Of a DNA stretch of 26,808 nucleotides, positions 1 through 6,852 are shown one piece after another. Position numbers and translations under genes: made by a program. How positions within the stretch are numbered: position 1 is the first letter of the stretch; the number at the start of each line of letters is the position of its first letter. The stretch spans positions 1 through 26,808 of the forward strand of contig URPD01000023.1 in NCBI GenBank assembly GCA_900549645.1. The letters are read 5' to 3'. The stretch comes from an uncultured Eubacteriales bacterium. GTDB lineage: Bacteria > Bacillota > Clostridia > Oscillospirales > Oscillospiraceae. The notes below the pieces were generated by a model. It saw only the letters and a program-made list of their open reading frames with translations, was not told the origin of the DNA and ran no database searches.

Positions 1-72
1 ACCGAGAAGGGACTTGAACCCTCGACCTCCGGCGTGACAGGCCGGCGTTCTAACCAGCTGAACTACTCGGCC
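1..72 (-). tRNA. tRNA-Asp (GTC), 3' end cut by window edge
   Basis: The reverse strand folds as a cloverleaf. The acceptor 5' strand is GGCCGAG, the D arm contains AGTTCAGCTGGTTAGA, the anticodon arm is CCGGC-CTGTCAC-GCCGG with anticodon GTC (Asp), and the T arm contains GGTTCAAGTCC. The 3' acceptor strand pairs with the 5' strand up to the second pair. The last acceptor base, the discriminator and any CCA lie outside the window. It has its own promoter just upstream. Confidence 0.96.
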
Positions 73-83
73 ACAGCTCCGTT

Positions 84-112
84 AATATAACAAATATAGC
101 GGAGTTTGTCAA
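84..112 (-). promoter_or_regulatory. Sigma-A promoter of tRNA-Asp
   Basis: On the reverse strand, TTGACA (107-112) is followed after 17 bases by TATATT (84-89). Transcription would start a few bases before the mature tRNA 5' end at 72. This is a near-consensus vegetative promoter, as expected for a stable RNA. Confidence 0.85.
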
Positions 113-141
113 TAGGTTTTTTAAAAATTTTGCGTCAGATA

Positions 142-1731
142 TCACAGCGCCGCATAAATTTCCGCGCCGCGGCTCATAAGCCAGCGATACAGCAGGATGT
201 CCGCCGCCGCTATCGCCGCCGCGAAGCCCCACGCGCAGATGTTAAAGTTCACATCGCACACGGCGTACAGGATTATCGGCGGGATCAGCGTTGCCCAGCT
301 TATCAGCATCGTGAACAGCAGCCCAACGCCGGTTTTGACCGCCTGAGCCTCGTTGCTCCAATCCAGACTCGGATGGCGCAGATTCTCGACAAGGCCGAGT
401 ATGCCCGTGAACACGCCGAACAGCAGAGGGATGATTATCAGCGCCGCCGCGTCCGCCGCACCGGGGCGCGCGACGAATATCGCCACAAGCGAGGCTATGA
501 GCGCGGGGATCAGGCAGATATACAGGTGAAGCCGGAGCTTCGCGCGGAGCACCTGCTGCACCGTGACGGGCAGCGACTGCACTATCCACAGGCTGCGCCC
601 CTCAAGATTCACCGACGGGGCGCTGACAAAATTCATGCTGCCCAGCAGGCATATCGCGGCCAGCAGCAGCGGACACAGCAGCGCGCTCATGCCGGGCATT
701 GAGAACAGCGCCGTAATGTCCGCGCGCTTTATCACAAGCGCCGCCGCGGCGATTATCATCATAATCGCACCGAGCCCGGCGTTGACCATGTACGCGGAGC
801 TGGAGAAGAATCTCGCAAATTCGCGGCCCAGCAGTGCGGCATCCGGCGTTTTGACCGCTTCGCGCTTTTCGACGTACTTATTCCTGACCCCGCCGCGCTT
901 CATCGTGGCGGTGCGGATGAAATTGCGCTCAAGCAGCAGATACGCTGCCGCGCTCACCGCGATGAACACCGCGCATACTACCGCGAGCAGGTCGCGGCGT
1001 CCGAGCGCGATAGCCGCGCCCACGGCGTACAGCGGAGACGAGCTGCCGACGGAATCGGCGATGGCCTGCGCCTGAGACTGCGCGTCGCTCAGAAGCCCGG
1101 TGTTGAGCTTTATCATCAGCCAGCTGTATCCGAGGATCAGCGCGACGCACAGCAGCATACCGATAACGCCCTTGCCCTTGCCGATACGCGCCGTAATGAT
1201 GCTGAACAGCCAGCCGAACAGCGCGGACACCGCCAGCGCAAAGAAGGGCAGCAGCGCGAATATCAGCGCGAAAGCCAGAATCTCATAGCCACCGACCGCG
1301 CCCAGCGAGCAGCGGACGATGATGACCGGGATCACTACCGGCAGACTGAACATCAGGTTTATGACAAGCAGCATCACGAGCCGGCTTATCAGAATATCGC
1401 CGGGCTTCACGGGCAGACTGAGCAGCAGCTCGTTGTCACGCGCCTCGAAAAGCTGAGATTTGGCGAAAAACACGCTGCCGATGAACATCAGTCCGAAGTC
1501 CATCATCACGGCCATCGCGTACACGAGCCAGTCAAGCCCAATTGCGTGGAAGGGCGAGGCAAGCACGTCGAACACATGCCATATGCCGAAGCCCGCCGCG
1601 CCGAAGGCGTAGACCATCAAAAACGCGAAGCCGATCATCGAGCCTTTGGTCTGCTTGCCCTTCTTCGCCGTCGCGCCGGTGAACCATTTGCCCAAGGCTG
1701 TCATGCGCACACGAAGCAGAGCTTTAAGCAT
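142..1731 (-). CDS. ABC-2-like transporter permease
   Basis: A 529-residue, very hydrophobic protein with roughly a dozen predicted membrane segments in two clusters (about residues 30-270 and 310-525). It is probably the membrane part of an ABC exporter with the ATPase encoded just upstream. The segment FEARDNELLLSLPVKPGDIL (about residues 95-115) resembles the cytoplasmic coupling region of large clostridial ABC-2-like permeases. I chose the ATG at 1731 rather than the upstream in-frame start at 1767. It has a clear GGAGGGTGAC ribosome binding site and overlaps the ATPase stop codon by 8 bases, which suggests translational coupling. It is the last gene of the SPFH-RHH-ABC operon. The substrate is unknown, and I see no good terminator before the tRNA promoter. 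Confidence 0.85.
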   Translation of the reverse strand: MLKALLRVRMTALGKWFTGATAKKGKQTKGSMIGFAFLMVYAFGAAGFGIWHVFDVLASPFHAIGLDWLVYAMAVMMDFGLMFIGSVFFAKSQLFEARDNELLLSLPVKPGDILISRLVMLLVINLMFSLPVVIPVIIVRCSLGAVGGYEILAFALIFALLPFFALAVSALFGWLFSIITARIGKGKGVIGMLLCVALILGYSWLMIKLNTGLLSDAQSQAQAIADSVGSSSPLYAVGAAIALGRRDLLAVVCAVFIAVSAAAYLLLERNFIRTATMKRGGVRNKYVEKREAVKTPDAALLGREFARFFSSSAYMVNAGLGAIMMIIAAAALVIKRADITALFSMPGMSALLCPLLLAAICLLGSMNFVSAPSVNLEGRSLWIVQSLPVTVQQVLRAKLRLHLYICLIPALIASLVAIFVARPGAADAAALIIIPLLFGVFTGILGLVENLRHPSLDWSNEAQAVKTGVGLLFTMLISWATLIPPIILYAVCDVNFNICAWGFAAAIAAADILLYRWLMSRGAEIYAAL

Positions 1732-2440
1732 TGCCGTCACCCTCCAGTTCGAGGAACACATCCTCAAGCGAGGAGTCGCCCTTGACCTCTTCCATGCTGC
1801 CGCTGGCGATGAGCCGGCCGGACTTGATTATGGCCACCTTGTCGCACAGCTTCTCCGCAACCTCAAGCACGTGCGTCGAGAAGAATATTGCGCCGCCCGC
1901 ATCGCAGTGCTCGCGCATCATCTGCTTCAGCTCGTGCGCGGCCTTCGGGTCGAGACCGACGAAGGGTTCGTCCATGATGATGAGCTTCGGCGTGTGAAGC
2001 CATGCGGAGATTATCGCAAGCTTCTGCTTCATACCGTGGGAGTAGGCCGATATCGGCTGTGCGAGATCGTCGGTCAGGCCGAAGATGTCCGCGTACTTCC
2101 TGATGCGTTCCATGCGGGCGTCCGCCGGGACGCAGAAAATGTCGGCGATGAAGTTCAGATACTTTATGCCGCTCATAAATTCGTACAGATCGGGATTATC
2201 CGGTATGTACGCCATGCGGCGCTTGCACTCAAGCGCGTCGGTCTTGACCGACAGGCCGTCCACGTATATCTCACCGGCGTCAAATTGCAGGATGCCCGCG
2301 CAGGACTTTATCGTCGTAGTCTTGCCCGCGCCGTTGTGGCCGATGAAGCCGTATATCTCACCCGGCGCGATATGCAGCGTCAGGTCGTCCACGGCCTTTT
2401 TGTCGCCGTAGGTCTTTGTCAGACCGTTGATTTTAAGCAT
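1724..2440 (-). CDS. ABC transporter ATP-binding protein
   Basis: A 238-residue nucleotide-binding subunit that should power the permease encoded immediately downstream. It has Walker A GHNGAGKTT (about residues 34-42), a signature-like YSHGMKQK (about 133-140), Walker B LIIMDEP (about 153-159) and the switch histidine in STHVLE. The signature lacks the usual LSGGQ form, as is common in ABC-2 type exporters with SxGMxQ signatures. The start is supported by GGGGAAGGATAA directly before the ATG. It lies 18 bases after the RHH gene and overlaps the permease by 8 bases. The family exports drugs, lipids, peptides or other compounds, and the sequence does not say which. Confidence 0.93.
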   Translation of the reverse strand: MLKINGLTKTYGDKKAVDDLTLHIAPGEIYGFIGHNGAGKTTTIKSCAGILQFDAGEIYVDGLSVKTDALECKRRMAYIPDNPDLYEFMSGIKYLNFIADIFCVPADARMERIRKYADIFGLTDDLAQPISAYSHGMKQKLAIISAWLHTPKLIIMDEPFVGLDPKAAHELKQMMREHCDAGGAIFFSTHVLEVAEKLCDKVAIIKSGRLIASGSMEEVKGDSSLEDVFLELEGDGNA

Positions 2441-2458
2441 TTATCCTTCCCCCTGTGC

Positions 2459-2656
2459 TCACTTGATGTCCAGCTCGATCGGCTCGTCGAGTGTTTCAGA
2501 TACATATTTTCCGTTTTTCTTCCGCTGCCGCACGCACTCGGTCAGCAGATATTCTATCTGGCCGTTGACCGAGCGGAAATCGTCCTCCGCCCATGCCGCT
2601 ATCGCGTCATAGAGCTTCGCGGACAGGCGCAGCGGAACCTGTTTCTTCTCTGCCAT
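2459..2656 (-). CDS. Small ribbon-helix-helix (Arc/MetJ-like) DNA-binding protein
   Basis: A 65-residue protein. The N-terminal part, KKQVPLRLSAKLYDAIAAWA, fits a short beta strand followed by helix 1. The region SVNGQIEYLLTECVRQRKK fits helix 2 of the ribbon-helix-helix fold, and an acidic tail follows. Such proteins dimerise through the strand and read operator bases with it. The gene starts four bases after the SPFH stop and precedes the ABC ATPase, so all four genes are probably one transcript. The tandem palindromes over the operon promoter make autoregulation a reasonable inference. A role as an antitoxin is less likely because no toxin gene is adjacent. Confidence 0.75.
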   Translation of the reverse strand: MAEKKQVPLRLSAKLYDAIAAWAEDDFRSVNGQIEYLLTECVRQRKKNGKYVSETLDEPIELDIK

Positions 2657-2660
2657 TATA

Positions 2661-3749
2661 TTAGTACAGGCTGCCGGAATTGACTATCGGCTGTGCGTCG
2701 CGGTTGCCGCAGAGCACGACCAGCAGGTTCGACACCATCGCTGCCTTGCGCTCCTCGTCAAGCTGCACCGAGCCGCTCTCCTCAAGGCGTTCCAGAGCCA
2801 TCTCGACCATGCCGACCGCGCCGTCGACTATCATCTTGCGCGCGTCGATTATCGCGGAAGCCTGCTGCCGCTGGAGCATGACCGCGGCGATCTCAGGCGC
2901 GTAGGCGAGGTAGGTGATGCGCGCCTCGATTATCTCGATGCCCGCGTCGGAGACCTTCTTCTGTATCTCGTCGCGGATGCGGGAGGCGACCGTTTCGCTC
3001 GAACCGCGCAGGCTGCCCTCGTCGGCGAGTCCGTCGCCGGTGGTGTCCACGCCGGGCGCCACGTCATAGGGGTAGATGCGGACGATGTTTCTCACCGCGC
3101 TGTCGCACTGGAGAGACAGGTACTCCTTGTAGTTGTCGACATTGAAAACAGCTTTCGCAGTGTCCACAACGCGCCACATGACGGCGATGCCGATCTCGAT
3201 GGGGTTGCCGAGGCAGTCGTTTATCTTCTGGCGGGAGTTGTTCAGGGTCATCACCTTGAGGGAAATCTTCTTGCTCGCGGACTGGGCAGCGGCGGCCGAG
3301 ACATCGGGCGCGGAGAGATTCAGCGACAGCCCCTTGCCGGCACCGCCGCCGTCAACGTCGCCGCTCTGGTTGAGCTTGGTCTTGGCTGCGGGGTTCACGC
3401 CGACGCAGAAGGGGTTGACGAAGTAGAAGCCCTCGCCTCTCAGCGTACCGATGTAGTTGCCGAACAGGGTCAGAACCAGCGCCTCCTGCGGCTTGAGTAC
3501 CTTCAGGCCGATGATCGGCACCCAGCCGATGCAGACCCAGATGCAGCCGATGACGAACAGCACCGTGTAGTTGTGCTTTGCCACGCTGTTTACTGCGCCG
3601 ACGCCGAATGGCGTCGATACGTAATCGACGGCGTTAGCCATACCGATGCCGCCGATGATCATCGCGGCGATGCCCGCGGCGTAGAGCGCGATGATTATTA
3701 TCAAGGCGCGCATACCGTGCTTTTTATTTTCAAGTATCTTTTCGGTCAT
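2661..3749 (-). CDS. SPFH/band 7 domain membrane protein
   Basis: A 362-residue protein with two N-terminal membrane segments (about residues 13-37 and 58-80). An SPFH domain follows, with the recognisable stretches NPIEIGIAVMWRV, VDNYKEYLSLQCDSAVRNIV and EARITYLAYAPEIAAVMLQR, and a conserved tail ending PIVNSGSLY. SPFH proteins oligomerise on membranes and organise membrane microdomains or scaffold proteases and transporters. I chose the ATG at 3749, not the in-frame start at 3779, because GGAGGAGAAAGAGA precedes it and 3779 lies within the promoter and operator. Two low-complexity stretches (about residues 125-155 and 232-247) look like insertions compared with the homologs I remember. It is the first gene of an operon with an RHH protein and an ABC transporter. 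Confidence 0.9.
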   Translation of the reverse strand: MTEKILENKKHGMRALIIIIALYAAGIAAMIIGGIGMANAVDYVSTPFGVGAVNSVAKHNYTVLFVIGCIWVCIGWVPIIGLKVLKPQEALVLTLFGNYIGTLRGEGFYFVNPFCVGVNPAAKTKLNQSGDVDGGGAGKGLSLNLSAPDVSAAAAQSASKKISLKVMTLNNSRQKINDCLGNPIEIGIAVMWRVVDTAKAVFNVDNYKEYLSLQCDSAVRNIVRIYPYDVAPGVDTTGDGLADEGSLRGSSETVASRIRDEIQKKVSDAGIEIIEARITYLAYAPEIAAVMLQRQQASAIIDARKMIVDGAVGMVEMALERLEESGSVQLDEERKAAMVSNLLVVLCGNRDAQPIVNSGSLY

Positions 3750-3770
3750 TCTCTTTCTCCTCCATCTTTT

Positions 3771-3789
3771 TGATATCAATATGATATCA
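3771..3789. promoter_or_regulatory. Candidate operator: two TGATATCA palindromes 11 bp apart
   Basis: The sequence TGATATCAATATGATATCA contains two identical, perfectly self-complementary 8-mers (3771-3778 and 3782-3789) spaced 11 bases start to start, one helical turn. One covers the -10 element and the other the expected start point. Tandem half-sites of this kind are typical of ribbon-helix-helix repressors such as Arc and MetJ, and an RHH gene is second in this operon. The binding protein is inferred. Confidence 0.6.
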
Positions 3790-3809
3790 CCATGTTATTT
3801 TAATGTCAA
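3781..3809 (-). promoter_or_regulatory. Promoter of the SPFH-RHH-ABC operon
   Basis: On the reverse strand, TTGACA (3804-3809) is followed after 17 bases by TATCAT (3781-3786), a near-consensus sigma-A promoter. The start point would fall around 3775, shortly before the SPFH ribosome binding site. The -10 element lies inside one of two TGATATCA palindromes. Confidence 0.85.
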
Positions 3810-3896
3810 GTATTTCCGTAAAAATTTTCCGCGAAAAAAATCCACCGCACGGAATGGTCGGGGGTCATAAGAAAGTAATATCGTATTTTCTCAGAA

Positions 3897-3926
3897 ACGG
3901 CGTGGCTTCGGTCACGCCGTTTCCTG
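3897..3926. terminator. Hairpin overlapping the recombinase remnant stop codon
   Basis: GAAACGGCGTG and CACGCCGTTTC form an 11-bp perfect stem with an 8-base loop. The recombinase stop codon lies within the structure. Neither strand has a strong T run after it, so it could be a weak terminator or part of the end of the lost element. Confidence 0.45.
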
Positions 3927-4085
3927 TTTCAGCAGTTCTTCCACGGGGATAAATCCCACAAGGTCATAGGAAATGCGGATGCCCTGATGCCGCTTGCCGT
4001 TGGACTTGTACGGGGCTTCAATGTGGATTGCCTTGACAAGTTCCCGCAGCGCATAGGGGGTATCTTTCCCCTGACCCTTGCCGTT
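3912..4085 (-). pseudogene. C-terminal remnant of a large serine recombinase
   Basis: Read leftward to the stop at 3912-3914, the frame encodes about 57 residues that match the C-terminal end of large serine recombinases of Tn4451/Tn5397-like clostridial elements (the DUF4368 type). It includes KDTPYALRELVKAI, EAPYKSNGKRHQGI and ISYDLVGFIPVEELL. No start codon, resolvase catalytic domain or recombinase domain is present. Just upstream the frame meets a TAG codon and the sequence changes to an AEC transporter gene on the other strand. The stop codon sits inside a long hairpin. It is most likely the residue of an excised or deleted integrated element. Confidence 0.72.
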
Positions 4086-4091
4086 GCCGGC

Positions 4092-4334
4092 AGACTAGTA
4101 CTTGTTCCGGGAATATTTCTTACCATTGGCGCTCTGCTGGGCTTCAGGGGCGTGGAGTTTGCGGGGCTTATCGGAGTGTTCGCCTCCTCGACTGCGGTCG
4201 CCTCGTTTACGATGGCGCAGCAGATGGGCGGAGATGCGGAGCTTGCGGGCGATATCGTCGTCGTGACGAGCGCGCTGTGCCCGTTCACGATATTCGGCTG
4301 GAGCCTCCTGTTCAAGAGCCTTGGGATGTTCTGA
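4092..4334 (+). pseudogene. Truncated AEC-family transporter, C-terminal fragment
   Basis: About 80 residues up to the stop at 4332-4334 match the C-terminal quarter of auxin-efflux-carrier (AEC) family permeases. Characteristic pieces are RLVLVPGIFLTIGALLGFRG, VFASSTAVASFTMAQQMGGD and AELAGDIVVVTSALCPFT. Complete members are about 300 residues long with ten membrane segments; only the last two or three remain. An open frame continues upstream to an ATG at 3987, but that stretch is the antisense of the recombinase remnant, so the open frame is a chance fusion. I see no promoter or good ribosome binding site. Confidence 0.8.
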
Positions 4335-4385
4335 GCAGGGGAGCCCGCGGCTCCAAAAAATCCCGTAAATTCAATAAAAAACAGC

Positions 4386-4414
4386 TTGACCTCTTGCACA
4401 CACTGTGGTATAGT
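4386..4414 (+). promoter_or_regulatory. Promoter of rpmG-secE-nusG-rplKA
   Basis: TTGACC (4386-4391) is followed after 17 bases by TATAGT (4409-4414). The start would be near 4421, giving a leader of about 115 bases before rpmG. Confidence 0.8.
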
Positions 4415-4429
4415 ATGAATTACCTGTCG

Positions 4430-4508
4430 GACGAGAGGTCTGTTTTTGCGCGCATTTTTTGCCGCAAGCCCTCGTCACAATACAGGGAGGCAATGCCCGC
4501 TCTGCGGG
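4430..4508 (+). promoter_or_regulatory. Structured leader before rpmG
   Basis: The untranslated leader can pair GACGAG (4430-4435) with CTCGTC (4471-4476) around T-rich segments, and holds a second small hairpin, CCCGC-TCT-GCGGG (4496-4508), just before the ribosome binding site. I recognise no known riboswitch or ribosomal-protein leader here. Any regulatory role is speculative. Confidence 0.35.
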
Positions 4509-4534
4509 TAAATAAAATAGGAGGTGCCGAAAGA

Positions 4535-4696
4535 ATGGCTGCAGGCGCAAGAGTAAAAATCACACTCAGATGCGAAGAATGCAAGCAGAGGAACTACAAC
4601 ACGGTCAAGAACAAGAAGAACACTTCTGACCGTTTGGAGCGCAGCAAATATTGCCCCTTCTGCAGAAAGCACACCAAGCACGTTGAGACCAAGTAA
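4535..4696 (+). CDS. rpmG: 50S ribosomal protein L33
   Basis: A 53-residue basic protein of the large ribosomal subunit. The sequence MAAGARVKITLRCEECKQRN followed by NYNTVKNKKNT and KYCPFCRKHTKHVETK is typical of L33. It is the zinc-binding form, with cysteine pairs at residues 13/16 and 40/43. The start is fixed by ATAGGAGGTGCC seven bases upstream; the much longer in-frame opening from 4277 is rejected because it runs back into the AEC remnant. It is the first gene of the rpmG-secE-nusG-rplKA operon, the usual arrangement in Gram-positive bacteria. Confidence 0.96.
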   Translation: MAAGARVKITLRCEECKQRNYNTVKNKKNTSDRLERSKYCPFCRKHTKHVETK

Positions 4697-4717
4697 CTTC
4701 TGAAAGGATGCGTGAAA

Positions 4718-4990
4718 ATGGCTGACGAAAAGAAAATCAGCGCTGCCCCCGCAAAGGCAGTCACCGCCGTTAAGAAGGACGACACTAAGCCCGGCTTCTT
4801 CAAGAGAGTCGGCAAGTGGTTCCGCGAGATGAAGAGCGAGCTGAAGAAGGTCATTTGGCCGACCGGCAAGCAGCTCACCAACAACACTCTCGTCTCCGTC
4901 GTAATGATGGTGGCTTCCGCAATAGTTCTCTGGGGCTTCGACTGGCTGGCGAACGCGCTGGTCAAGGCGCTCCTTACACTGGCGGGTTGA
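4718..4990 (+). CDS. secE: Preprotein translocase subunit SecE
   Basis: A 90-residue SecE, which clamps SecY in the membrane translocase. It has a charged, Ala/Lys-rich N-terminus and the amphipathic helix FFKRVGKWFREMKSELKKVI, followed by WPTGKQL, the most conserved piece of the family. One membrane segment (about residues 57-83) follows. I prefer the ATG at 4718, nine bases after AAGGA, over the GTG at 4712, which sits too close to that site. It is in its standard place between rpmG and nusG, with four bases separating it from nusG. Confidence 0.95.
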   Translation: MADEKKISAAPAKAVTAVKKDDTKPGFFKRVGKWFREMKSELKKVIWPTGKQLTNNTLVSVVMMVASAIVLWGFDWLANALVKALLTLAG

Positions 4991-4994
4991 TAAC

Positions 4995-5519
4995 ATGGCG
5001 GAAGACGCGAAATGGTACGTTGTTCATACGTACTCAGGTTATGAAAACGCAGTGGCCGCGGCCGTGATGAAGGCTGCGGAAAACCGCAGGATGACTGATC
5101 TGATAAGAGAAGTCAACATCCCTATGGAAACCGTCACCGAGATCACCGACGGCAAGGAAAAAACCGTTGAACGCAAGGTTTTTCCGGGCTACGTTCTCGT
5201 GAAGATGATCCTTACGGATGAGAGCTGGCATCTTATCCACAACGTCCGCGGTGCAACGGGCTTCGTAGGCTCCGATGGCAAGGCCATCCCCCTGACGGAG
5301 CAGGAAATCTATGATCTGGGCGTCGAACACAAGGAGGTCGTTCTGAACTATCAGCTCGGCGATACCGTACGTGTCACCGACGGGCCTCTGGCTGGCTTCA
5401 GCGGCATCGTGGACGAGCTTGAGCCTGATAAGGACAGAGTCCGCGTTGTTGTCTCCATGTTCGGCAGAGAGACTCCGGTTGATCTGGAGCTCGATCAGGT
5501 CGAAGTAATTAAAGATTAA
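4995..5519 (+). CDS. nusG: Transcription termination/antitermination factor NusG
   Basis: A 174-residue NusG. The N-terminal NGN domain starts with AKWYVVHTYSGYENAVAAAV and contains FPGYVLVKM and VRGATGFVG. The C-terminal KOW domain (about residues 120-174) contains GDTVRVTDGPLAGFSGIV. NusG binds RNA polymerase near the upstream fork and links it to ribosomes or termination factors. Length and motif order are normal. It follows secE by four bases and precedes rplK by 20. Confidence 0.97.
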   Translation: MAEDAKWYVVHTYSGYENAVAAAVMKAAENRRMTDLIREVNIPMETVTEITDGKEKTVERKVFPGYVLVKMILTDESWHLIHNVRGATGFVGSDGKAIPLTEQEIYDLGVEHKEVVLNYQLGDTVRVTDGPLAGFSGIVDELEPDKDRVRVVVSMFGRETPVDLELDQVEVIKD

Positions 5520-5539
5520 TAAGAAAGAGGTGCTGTAAA

Positions 5540-5965
5540 TTGGCACAGAAAGTAGTTGGATACGTTAGATTCCAAGTTCCCGCCGGCAAGGCAACTCCGG
5601 CTCCCCCTGTTGGTCCCGCACTTGGCCAGTATGGTGTTAACATCGGCCAGTTCACAAAGGACTTTAACGAGCGCACCAAGGGCGACATGGGAATGATGAT
5701 CCCCGTCGTCATCACCGTGTACTCTGACCGCAGCTTCACTTTTATCACCAAGACTCCTCCTGCCGCCCTGCTCATCAAGAAGGCATGCGGCATCGAGACC
5801 GCTTCCGGCGTTCCTCAGAGAGACAAGGTCGCAACTATCAGCAAGGAAGACGTCCGCAAGATCGCCGAGCAGAAGATGCCCGACCTCAACTGCACCGACA
5901 TCGAATCCGCCATCAGCATGATAGCCGGCACCTGCCGCTCCATGGGCGTTGTCGTTGGCGACTGA
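5540..5965 (+). CDS. rplK: 50S ribosomal protein L11
   Basis: A 141-residue L11, part of the GTPase-associated centre of the large subunit. It contains AQKVVGYVRFQVPAGKATPA, PPVGPALGQYGVNI and a C-terminal RNA-binding domain ending in IAGTCRSMGVVV. The start codon is TTG at 5540, set by AAAGAGGTG nine bases before it; no in-frame ATG fits the conserved N-terminus. The length is the family norm. Confidence 0.97.
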   Translation: MAQKVVGYVRFQVPAGKATPAPPVGPALGQYGVNIGQFTKDFNERTKGDMGMMIPVVITVYSDRSFTFITKTPPAALLIKKACGIETASGVPQRDKVATISKEDVRKIAEQKMPDLNCTDIESAISMIAGTCRSMGVVVGD

Positions 5966-5967
5966 TA

Positions 5968-6014
5968 GAGCGAGCTTCTCGCTCCTCATGCGGCAGTAAG
6001 CAATTCGCTGCCGC
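5968..6014 (+). other. Two hairpins between rplK and rplA
   Basis: GAGCGAG-CTT-CTCGCTC (5968-5984) and GCGGCAG...CTGCCGC (5990-5996 with 6008-6014) can form directly after the rplK stop. Neither is followed by a T run, so they are more likely mRNA-stabilising or regulatory structures than terminators. Confidence 0.5.
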
Positions 6015-6019
6015 CTAAC

Positions 6020-6050
6020 GTGGGAGGATTTATCCATCCGACTCAACCAC
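6020..6050 (+). promoter_or_regulatory. Probable L1 autoregulatory site before rplA
   Basis: An outer stem GTGG/CCAC (6020-6023 with 6047-6050) and an inner stem GGAT/ATCC (6026-6029 with 6036-6039) flank an asymmetric internal loop, GA on one side and GACTCAA on the other. Two short stems around an asymmetric loop are the known shape of L1-binding sites on rRNA and mRNA. The site lies just upstream of the rplA ribosome binding site, so bound L1 could block its own translation. The assignment comes from shape and position only. Confidence 0.5.
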
Positions 6051-6070
6051 ATTATTAGGAGGAAAACAAA

Positions 6071-6763
6071 TTGTTTAGAGGTAAAAATTATAAAGAGAGC
6101 GCAAAGCTCATTGATAAGCAGGCACTCTATGATCCCATGGAGGCTCTGAATCTTGTTATCAGCGCCAGCAAGGCCAAGTTCGACGAGACCGTCGAGCTGC
6201 ACGTCAAGCTCGGTGTTGACGGCCGTCACGCTGACCAGCAGGTTCGCGGCGCGATCGTCCTGCCCAACGGCACCGGTAAGTCCGTCCGCGTCCTGTGCTT
6301 CTGCAAGCCGGAGCGCGTTGAAGAGGCTCTTGCAGCCGGCGCTGACTACGCAGGCGGCATGGATCTCGTCGAGAAGATCCAGAAGGAAAACTGGTTTGAG
6401 TTCGATACCGTTATTGCCAGCCCCGACATGATGGGTACTGTTGGCCGTCTCGGTAAGATCCTCGGACCTAAGGGCTTGATGCCGTCTCCGAAGGCCGGCA
6501 CCGTCACCCCGAACATCAAGCAGGCCATCACCGAGGCTAAGGCCGGTAAGGTCGAGTACCGTCTGGACAAGACCAACATCATCCACTGCCCCATCGGCAA
6601 GGTCAGCTTCGGCGCTGACAAGCTCTATGAGAACTACGTTGCTCTCATCGGCGCTATCAATAAGGCAAAGCCCGCGGCAGCAAAGGGCCAGTACATCAAG
6701 TCCTGCGTCACCGCTTCCACCATGGGCCCCGGCGTCAAAATCAACGCTCAGAAGCAGCTCTGA
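6071..6763 (+). CDS. rplA: 50S ribosomal protein L1
   Basis: A 230-residue L1, which forms the L1 stalk that moves deacylated tRNA and also acts as a translational repressor. It has the typical stretches FDETVELHVKLGVDGRHADQ, GPKGLMPSPKAGTV and VEYRLDKTNIIHCPIGKVSF. The start is TTG at 6071, eight bases after TAGGAGG; there is no in-frame ATG near it. It is the last gene of the operon: a strong terminator follows instead of rplJ and rplL. Confidence 0.97.
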   Translation: MFRGKNYKESAKLIDKQALYDPMEALNLVISASKAKFDETVELHVKLGVDGRHADQQVRGAIVLPNGTGKSVRVLCFCKPERVEEALAAGADYAGGMDLVEKIQKENWFEFDTVIASPDMMGTVGRLGKILGPKGLMPSPKAGTVTPNIKQAITEAKAGKVEYRLDKTNIIHCPIGKVSFGADKLYENYVALIGAINKAKPAAAKGQYIKSCVTASTMGPGVKINAQKQL

Positions 6764-6785
6764 TTCAAACAGAATCCGATAAGTC

Positions 6786-6815
6786 AAAAGCTCCCGATGA
6801 AAATCGGGAGCTTTT
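6786..6815. terminator. Bidirectional terminator after rplA
   Basis: AAAAGCTCCCGAT (6786-6798) and ATCGGGAGCTTTT (6803-6815) form a 13-bp perfect stem with a GAAA loop. Flanking A and T runs allow termination in both directions, for rplA from the left and the permease operon from the right. Confidence 0.92.
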
Positions 6816-6823
6816 AATAATGT

Positions 6824-6852
6824 TCAAGCGCCGTGAATTTCACGGCGCTTGA
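6824..6852. terminator. Second convergent hairpin
   Basis: TCAAGCGCCGTG and CACGGCGCTTGA form a 12-bp perfect stem with a 5-base loop, directly after the stop of the leftward permease gene. The T run is weak, so it probably works together with the hairpin at 6786-6815. Confidence 0.65.

Noticed and set aside
2459..2656. Antitoxin of a toxin-antitoxin pair
   Set aside because: No toxin-like gene is adjacent; the neighbours are an SPFH protein and an ABC transporter in one operon.
3987..4334. 115-residue open frame taken as a complete small membrane protein
   Set aside because: Its first third is the antisense of the recombinase remnant, and only the part from about 4092 has AEC transporter similarity. 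It has no proper start or ribosome binding site.
4277..4534. Long N-terminal extension of L33
   Set aside because: The in-frame opening runs back into the AEC remnant and across the promoter. L33 starts at 4535 with a strong ribosome binding site.
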